33,711 nucleotides of DNA from Streptomyces sp. MBT53 (lineage in GTDB: Bacteria; Actinomycetota; Actinomycetes; Streptomycetales; Streptomycetaceae). Positions within the stretch are counted from its first letter, which is position 1. Every line of letters begins with the position of its first letter. The notes beneath the pieces were generated by a model. The model was not told the origin of the DNA. It saw nothing but the letters and a program-made list of their open reading frames with translations, and did not search any database. Positions 30,766 through 33,711 of the stretch are shown here, piece after piece. A program made the position numbers and the translations under genes. The stretch covers positions 1-33,711 of the forward strand of contig NZ_JAEQAZ010000128.1 in assembly GCF_016654115.1 (NCBI RefSeq), read 5' to 3'.

Positions 30766-31539
30766 ATGCACCCCAGCAAAGACATCACCTCGGCGGGCCC
30801 CCGAACCGCCGTGGTCACCGGAGCGGCGTCGGGGATCGGGCTCGCGGTCGCACGCCATCTGACCGCATCAGGACACCGGGTGGCCCTGCTCGACCGGCGG
30901 GCCGAGGCCGCCGAGTCGGCCGCCGCCCGACTCCGGGAGACCGGCGCGGAAGCCACGGCCTACGCCTGCGACGTCTCCTCCCGCGATGCCGTCGCATCGG
31001 CGATCGAGGCGGTCCGCGAGGCGTACGGTCCGATCACCGTCATCGTCACGAGCGCGGGCGTCGAGACGTTCGCCCCCGTCACCGACATCACGCCCGATGC
31101 CTGGGACCGGGTGCTGGCGGTCAATCTCACCGGCACGTTCACCTGCGTTCAGGCCGTCGTCCCCGACATGCGTGCCGCGAAGTGGGGGCGGATCGTCACC
31201 ATCTCCTCCTCCAGCGCCCAGCACGGTGCCCCGAACATGGCCCACTACGTCGCCGCGAAAGGCGGCGTCATCGCCCTGACCAAAGCTCTCGCGGTCGAAC
31301 TGGCCGCGGAAGGAATCACCGCCAACACCGTCCCGCCCTCGATCGTCGACACACCGATGGCCCGCGAGGCCGAGAAGCGCGGGGATTTCATCGGCGTCGA
31401 CACCGTCGCCGGCATGACCCCGGTGCGCCGCGCCGGAACGCCGGACGACATCGCGGCCGCCTGCGCCTTCCTCTGCTCCGACCGGGCGGGATTCATCACC
31501 GGCCAGCAGATCGGCGTCAACGGCGGCTGGTACATGTGA
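30766..31539 (+). CDS. Short-chain dehydrogenase/reductase 3 (FabG-like)
   Basis: A 257-residue FabG-like SDR. TGAASGIG is the cofactor loop; DVSSRDAV follows; the catalytic Ser is in ISSSSAQHG; Tyr/Lys lie in YVAAK; and the C-terminus is TGQQIGVNGGWYM. The usual NNAG stretch reads TSAG (VIVTSAGVETF), so the structural Asn before the active-site Asn region is changed. ATG 30766 has GAGGAAGG 4 nt upstream and lies 15 nt after the P450 stop, hence one operon under the TetR protein. Asp/Arg in LLDRRAEA leaves cofactor preference open. Confidence 0.92.
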   Translation: MHPSKDITSAGPRTAVVTGAASGIGLAVARHLTASGHRVALLDRRAEAAESAAARLRETGAEATAYACDVSSRDAVASAIEAVREAYGPITVIVTSAGVETFAPVTDITPDAWDRVLAVNLTGTFTCVQAVVPDMRAAKWGRIVTISSSSAQHGAPNMAHYVAAKGGVIALTKALAVELAAEGITANTVPPSIVDTPMAREAEKRGDFIGVDTVAGMTPVRRAGTPDDIAAACAFLCSDRAGFITGQQIGVNGGWYM

Positions 31540-31660
31540 GCGGGTCCGCCACGACTCACGACATTCGATGGTGAAATCGCCGCCCAGTTGGCGCACGTCC
31601 GGAGCCGACCGCGAAACCCAGACCGTGGATCACTGATCGCGCACCCCAGTGGACGGGTGG

Positions 31661-32356
31661 TCACACCCCCGCGGTTGCCTCGTGCCGGATGGCGGCCTCG
31701 GCCAGCCGACCCGGTTCGAAGACCGCCGTTGCCACTCGGAACTCCGGTGTCAGCGCACCCCACACCTCTTCCAGGAGCTCTGCCGGGTCGGCTGCTCCGG
31801 TCCGGGTTTCGAGGAACGGCTCTCCGGTGGCGACCTGGTGTCCGTCGGATCGGTACGTCGTCATCAGGACGGCGTCGCCGGGATCCAGGTCGCGGACGGC
31901 GAGCGTCAGTACGTCGGCCGACGCCCTGCCGCCGGCGCTGCGACGGGCAGCGCCGAACCAGGCGTCCTGTCCCACGCTCAGATCGGCCACCACCGTGATG
32001 CGGGGTGTGAAGATCGGCGGGTCGGATTCGTACTCCAGGCCTGCCATCGCCTCCGTCGGCGTGCGCCTCTCCTGGAGCAGGTCCGACACCACGGCGACCT
32101 GTTCTCCGTTGCCGAAGACCAGCCAGCCACCCAGCTCGCGCGCCGCGACATAGTGCCGCAGCGGATCGTGAGCCGACTCGCCGGTCGGCGCGACGATCAC
32201 CTCTCCGTCCCCTCTGCGCAGGACACGGGCCTTGGAGGCGGCGCTACGTCCGGTGAGGAAGTAGGCGCCGCACAACGCGCCACCGAGGGTCCGCGCCCAC
32301 AGCACACCGCGCCCGGGATAGCGATTGCCTGCCAATGCCTCGTGCACCAAGTCCAC
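31661..32356 (-). CDS. IMP cyclohydrolase-like (PurO-type) protein
   Basis: A 231-residue protein whose N-terminus NRYPGRGVLWARTLGGALCGAYFLTGRSAASKARVL strongly resembles the PurO-type IMP cyclohydrolase family (N-terminal-nucleophile-like fold). That family closes the inosine ring from FAICAR in many archaea. Further family-like parts are DPLRHYVAARELGGWLVFGNGEQV, DPPIFTPRITVVAD and AVLMTTYRSDG. GTG 32356 is chosen for GGAGGAG 8 nt upstream; the longer frame to 32401 puts that site inside the gene. Streptomyces already has PurH, so this may be redundant or may act on another substrate. I cannot verify the active site. Confidence 0.72.
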   Translation of the reverse strand: MDLVHEALAGNRYPGRGVLWARTLGGALCGAYFLTGRSAASKARVLRRGDGEVIVAPTGESAHDPLRHYVAARELGGWLVFGNGEQVAVVSDLLQERRTPTEAMAGLEYESDPPIFTPRITVVADLSVGQDAWFGAARRSAGGRASADVLTLAVRDLDPGDAVLMTTYRSDGHQVATGEPFLETRTGAADPAELLEEVWGALTPEFRVATAVFEPGRLAEAAIRHEATAGV

Positions 32357-32461
32357 TGGGACACTCCTCCGTTGGTCGTCGACATCAGGGACGGTCTTCA
32401 CGCACCGTCATTCAACCGCGGTCGCCGATGACGACGTCAGCGGGCCAGGAGAGAGATCGGG

Positions 32462-33214
32462 TCAGGCCGTTGTCGAGTCGTTGGGCTCGTCCTCCGACAG
32501 CGGCAGCAGCAGCGCGTACGACCGCACGGCCGTGAATGCCGTCGGCTCGGGCAGGCCGAGTGCCGTCATCGCCGCCGAAGCGGCTTCGTGGCGCTCACCG
32601 TTGACGCGGATCTCGGCCTGCATCGCGCCGGGGCGACCGCCGTAGAAGACCTTGACGCCGTTGAAGAAGGGCGACTCCAGGTCCGCGGTGAACGAGTCCG
32701 CGATGCGGTGCAGCACGTTCGCTTCCAGCAGCGCGCCCTGTAGGCGCCGGTTCTCGTCGACATCGGTTCCGAGACCGACCGCACCCGACGTGATCATGTG
32801 CCAGCCGGGCACGCCGCGCCTGGCGTCGGGGCCGGCGTGGTTCGCGAACTGCTCTTTGCGGTCGAGGAGTTCGAGCAGGCAGGCGCCCGCCGTCTGCACC
32901 CAGGTGTTCGCCGCGTCCTGCGGATCGGCGGACATCGACACGACGCAGTCCATGAAGCACGGCACATCCGGCTGGATACTGACGTCCGGCAGCGCGACGA
33001 GGTCGTAGTGGTGGCCGCCCCCGTGGTGCGGCGGGGCCACGGCCACCGCCCAACCGTCCGGGCTGATCAAGGAGTTGCCCTTGAGCTGGGCGCCCTGCGC
33101 CGTTCCTGGCGCGAACTCTTCGAGCCCGGCCCTGACCAGGGCGAGGAACTCCAGGTCGGGCAGCCGCTGCGCCGGCGGCTCCTGCTTGCGCCTATGACGT
33201 CGTATCCAGGACAT
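32462..33214 (-). CDS. Uncharacterised protein, possibly DUF6348-like
   Basis: A 250-residue soluble protein with no motif I can assign to a reaction. Notable stretches are APPHHGGGHHYDLVALPDVSIQPDVPCFMDCVVSM, a His/Gly-rich loop followed by a Cys pair, and a C-terminal PFFNGVKVFYGGRPGAMQAEIRVNGERHEAASAAMTAL. The overall pattern recalls the DUF6348 group seen in Streptomyces, but that is from memory. ATG 33214 has no strong ribosome site; the N-terminus (MSWIRRHRRKQEPP) is basic. It is upstream of the PurO-like gene on the same strand with a 105-nt gap. Confidence 0.75.
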   Translation of the reverse strand: MSWIRRHRRKQEPPAQRLPDLEFLALVRAGLEEFAPGTAQGAQLKGNSLISPDGWAVAVAPPHHGGGHHYDLVALPDVSIQPDVPCFMDCVVSMSADPQDAANTWVQTAGACLLELLDRKEQFANHAGPDARRGVPGWHMITSGAVGLGTDVDENRRLQGALLEANVLHRIADSFTADLESPFFNGVKVFYGGRPGAMQAEIRVNGERHEAASAAMTALGLPEPTAFTAVRSYALLLPLSEDEPNDSTTA

Positions 33215-33269
33215 CCGTGGATGGTACTGAGCCCGGCCGACGACCGACGGACCGCATCACCTCAACAGC

Positions 33270-33311
33270 GCGCTCCGGTGCCGCCGTTGGACCACGGCGG
33301 CACCGGAGCGC
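33270..33311 (-). terminator. Strong terminator hairpin after the lectin gene
   Basis: An 18-bp perfect inverted repeat (33270-33287 with 33294-33311) around the loop TGGACC. It starts 9 nt after the lectin stop codon. It is GC-rich without a clear U-tract, as is common in Streptomyces, and could also stop transcription in the other direction. Confidence 0.85.
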
Positions 33312-33320
33312 CCGCAGGTG

Positions 33321-33711
33321 TCAGAACCAGCTCTGGTTCTGGCCGGAGTTGCACGACCAGGTGCGGAAGCCGGCGCTGCTGTCGTCGATGCAGCGGTTGG
33401 TCGCCTGGTTCCGCAGCTCGATGGTGTTGTCGCCCCACTTGTGCACGAGCCAGCTCTGGTTGGTGCTGGAGTCGCAGTTCGCGGTCTTGAACCCCTGGTC
33501 GCTGTCGTACATGCAGCGGTTGGTGAAGGCGTTCTTCAACTGCACAGTGCCGTCACCCCACTTGTGGACGATCCAGTTCTGCGGGGTGGAGCCGTTGCAG
33601 TCCCAGGTGCGGAAGCCGTTGTCGGTGTCGTCGATGCAGCGGTTGGTCGCCTGGTTCTTGAACGTGTTCACGGCGTCGGCCGCCGAGGCGGTCGCGGCGG
33701 GCAGCAGCGCG
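33321..33711 (-). CDS. Secreted ricin-type beta-trefoil lectin (5' end outside window)
   Basis: The visible 130 codons start inside a signal peptide (ALLPAATASAADAV, likely cut after ASA). Three consecutive repeats of about 41 residues follow. Each has NRC(I/M)DD or NRCMYDS, GF(R/K)T, a Cys, and a Q-x-W motif (QNW, QSW, QSW), and each pair is joined by VHKWGD. This is one complete ricin B-like beta-trefoil and nothing else, so the mature protein is a stand-alone carbohydrate-binding module rather than the tail of a glycosidase. The repeats are unusually alike (for example ATNRCIDD twice), suggesting recent internal duplication or selection for equal sites. Two Cys per repeat are placed to form disulfides. 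A strong terminator follows. Confidence 0.9.
   Translation of the reverse strand, partial: ALLPAATASAADAVNTFKNQATNRCIDDTDNGFRTWDCNGSTPQNWIVHKWGDGTVQLKNAFTNRCMYDSDQGFKTANCDSSTNQSWLVHKWGDNTIELRNQATNRCIDDSSAGFRTWSCNSGQNQSWF
33381..33657. repeat. Direct DNA repeats within the lectin gene
   Basis: A 31-nt stretch is identical at 33381-33411 and 33627-33657 (beginning GTCGTCGATGCAGCGG), coding QATNRCIDD in repeats 3 and 1. The middle repeat (from about 33504) is a diverged copy. The identity covers synonymous positions, pointing to recent duplication or conversion. Confidence 0.85.

Noticed and set aside
1..33711. tRNA/rRNA genes, CRISPR arrays, insertion sequences, attachment sites, replication origins
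   Set aside because: Looked for on both strands; no tRNA-like cloverleaf, regularly spaced repeats, transposase or integrase motifs were found.

Overview
The window is very GC-rich, third-position-GC-biased DNA from an actinomycete, almost certainly a Streptomyces or close relative. Supporting signs are two WhiB-like (Wbl) proteins, an SsgA-like sporulation protein, a QcrB-type cytochrome b, a GlcP/ROK-kinase glucose module, frequent GTG starts and GGAGG-type ribosome sites. I see no rRNA, tRNA, CRISPR array, insertion sequence or phage gene.

Layout. (1) 1-5.9 kb: a compact redox/respiration block. It holds a Wbl protein with a QcrB-like cytochrome b (minus), a degenerate ECF41-type sigma factor B (plus), a canonical ECF41/SigJ-type sigma factor A (minus), a coiled-coil/winged-helix protein (plus), a type II NADH dehydrogenase coupled to a C-terminally anchored membrane protein (minus), and an SsgA-like protein (minus). 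The key observation is that four transcription units in this block are preceded by the same element, TGTCACA-N16-GGTC. This is essentially the published ECF41/SigJ promoter. A fifth, weaker copy lies before the ssgA-like gene. Two of the copies form a perfect back-to-back palindrome. The block therefore reads as a self-contained, autoregulated ECF41 regulon. (2) 6-12.2 kb: two paralogous LAL-type (large ATP-binding LuxR) regulators placed tail to tail and sharing one CTAG for both stop codons; the second follows a cupin gene. (3) 12.4-15.4 kb: a ROK glucokinase, a GlcP-type glucose/H+ symporter and a second Wbl translationally coupled to the transporter. (4) 15.6-18.4 kb: a third LAL regulator, preceded by an 18-codon leader ORF that overlaps its start. 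(5) 18.4-20.8 kb: an FtsX-type ABC permease with no ATPase beside it. (6) 21.2-24.9 kb: a third ECF41-like sigma factor C lacking the C-terminal domain, then a fourth LAL regulator. (7) 25.2-28.0 kb: two SDR oxidoreductases divergent from an XRE/MmyB-type regulator. (8) 28.0-31.5 kb: a membrane protein, a TetR regulator, and a divergent P450-SDR operon. (9) 31.6 kb to the end: a PurO-like protein, an uncharacterised protein, and the start of a secreted ricin-type lectin.

About half of the genes are regulators: three ECF41-like sigma factors, four LALs, two Wbls, TetR, XRE and possibly the winged-helix protein. No biosynthetic core enzyme is present. The strongest candidate for an undescribed system is the ECF41-controlled set of Wbl, cytochrome b, NDH-2, membrane protein and SsgA-like protein at the left end.
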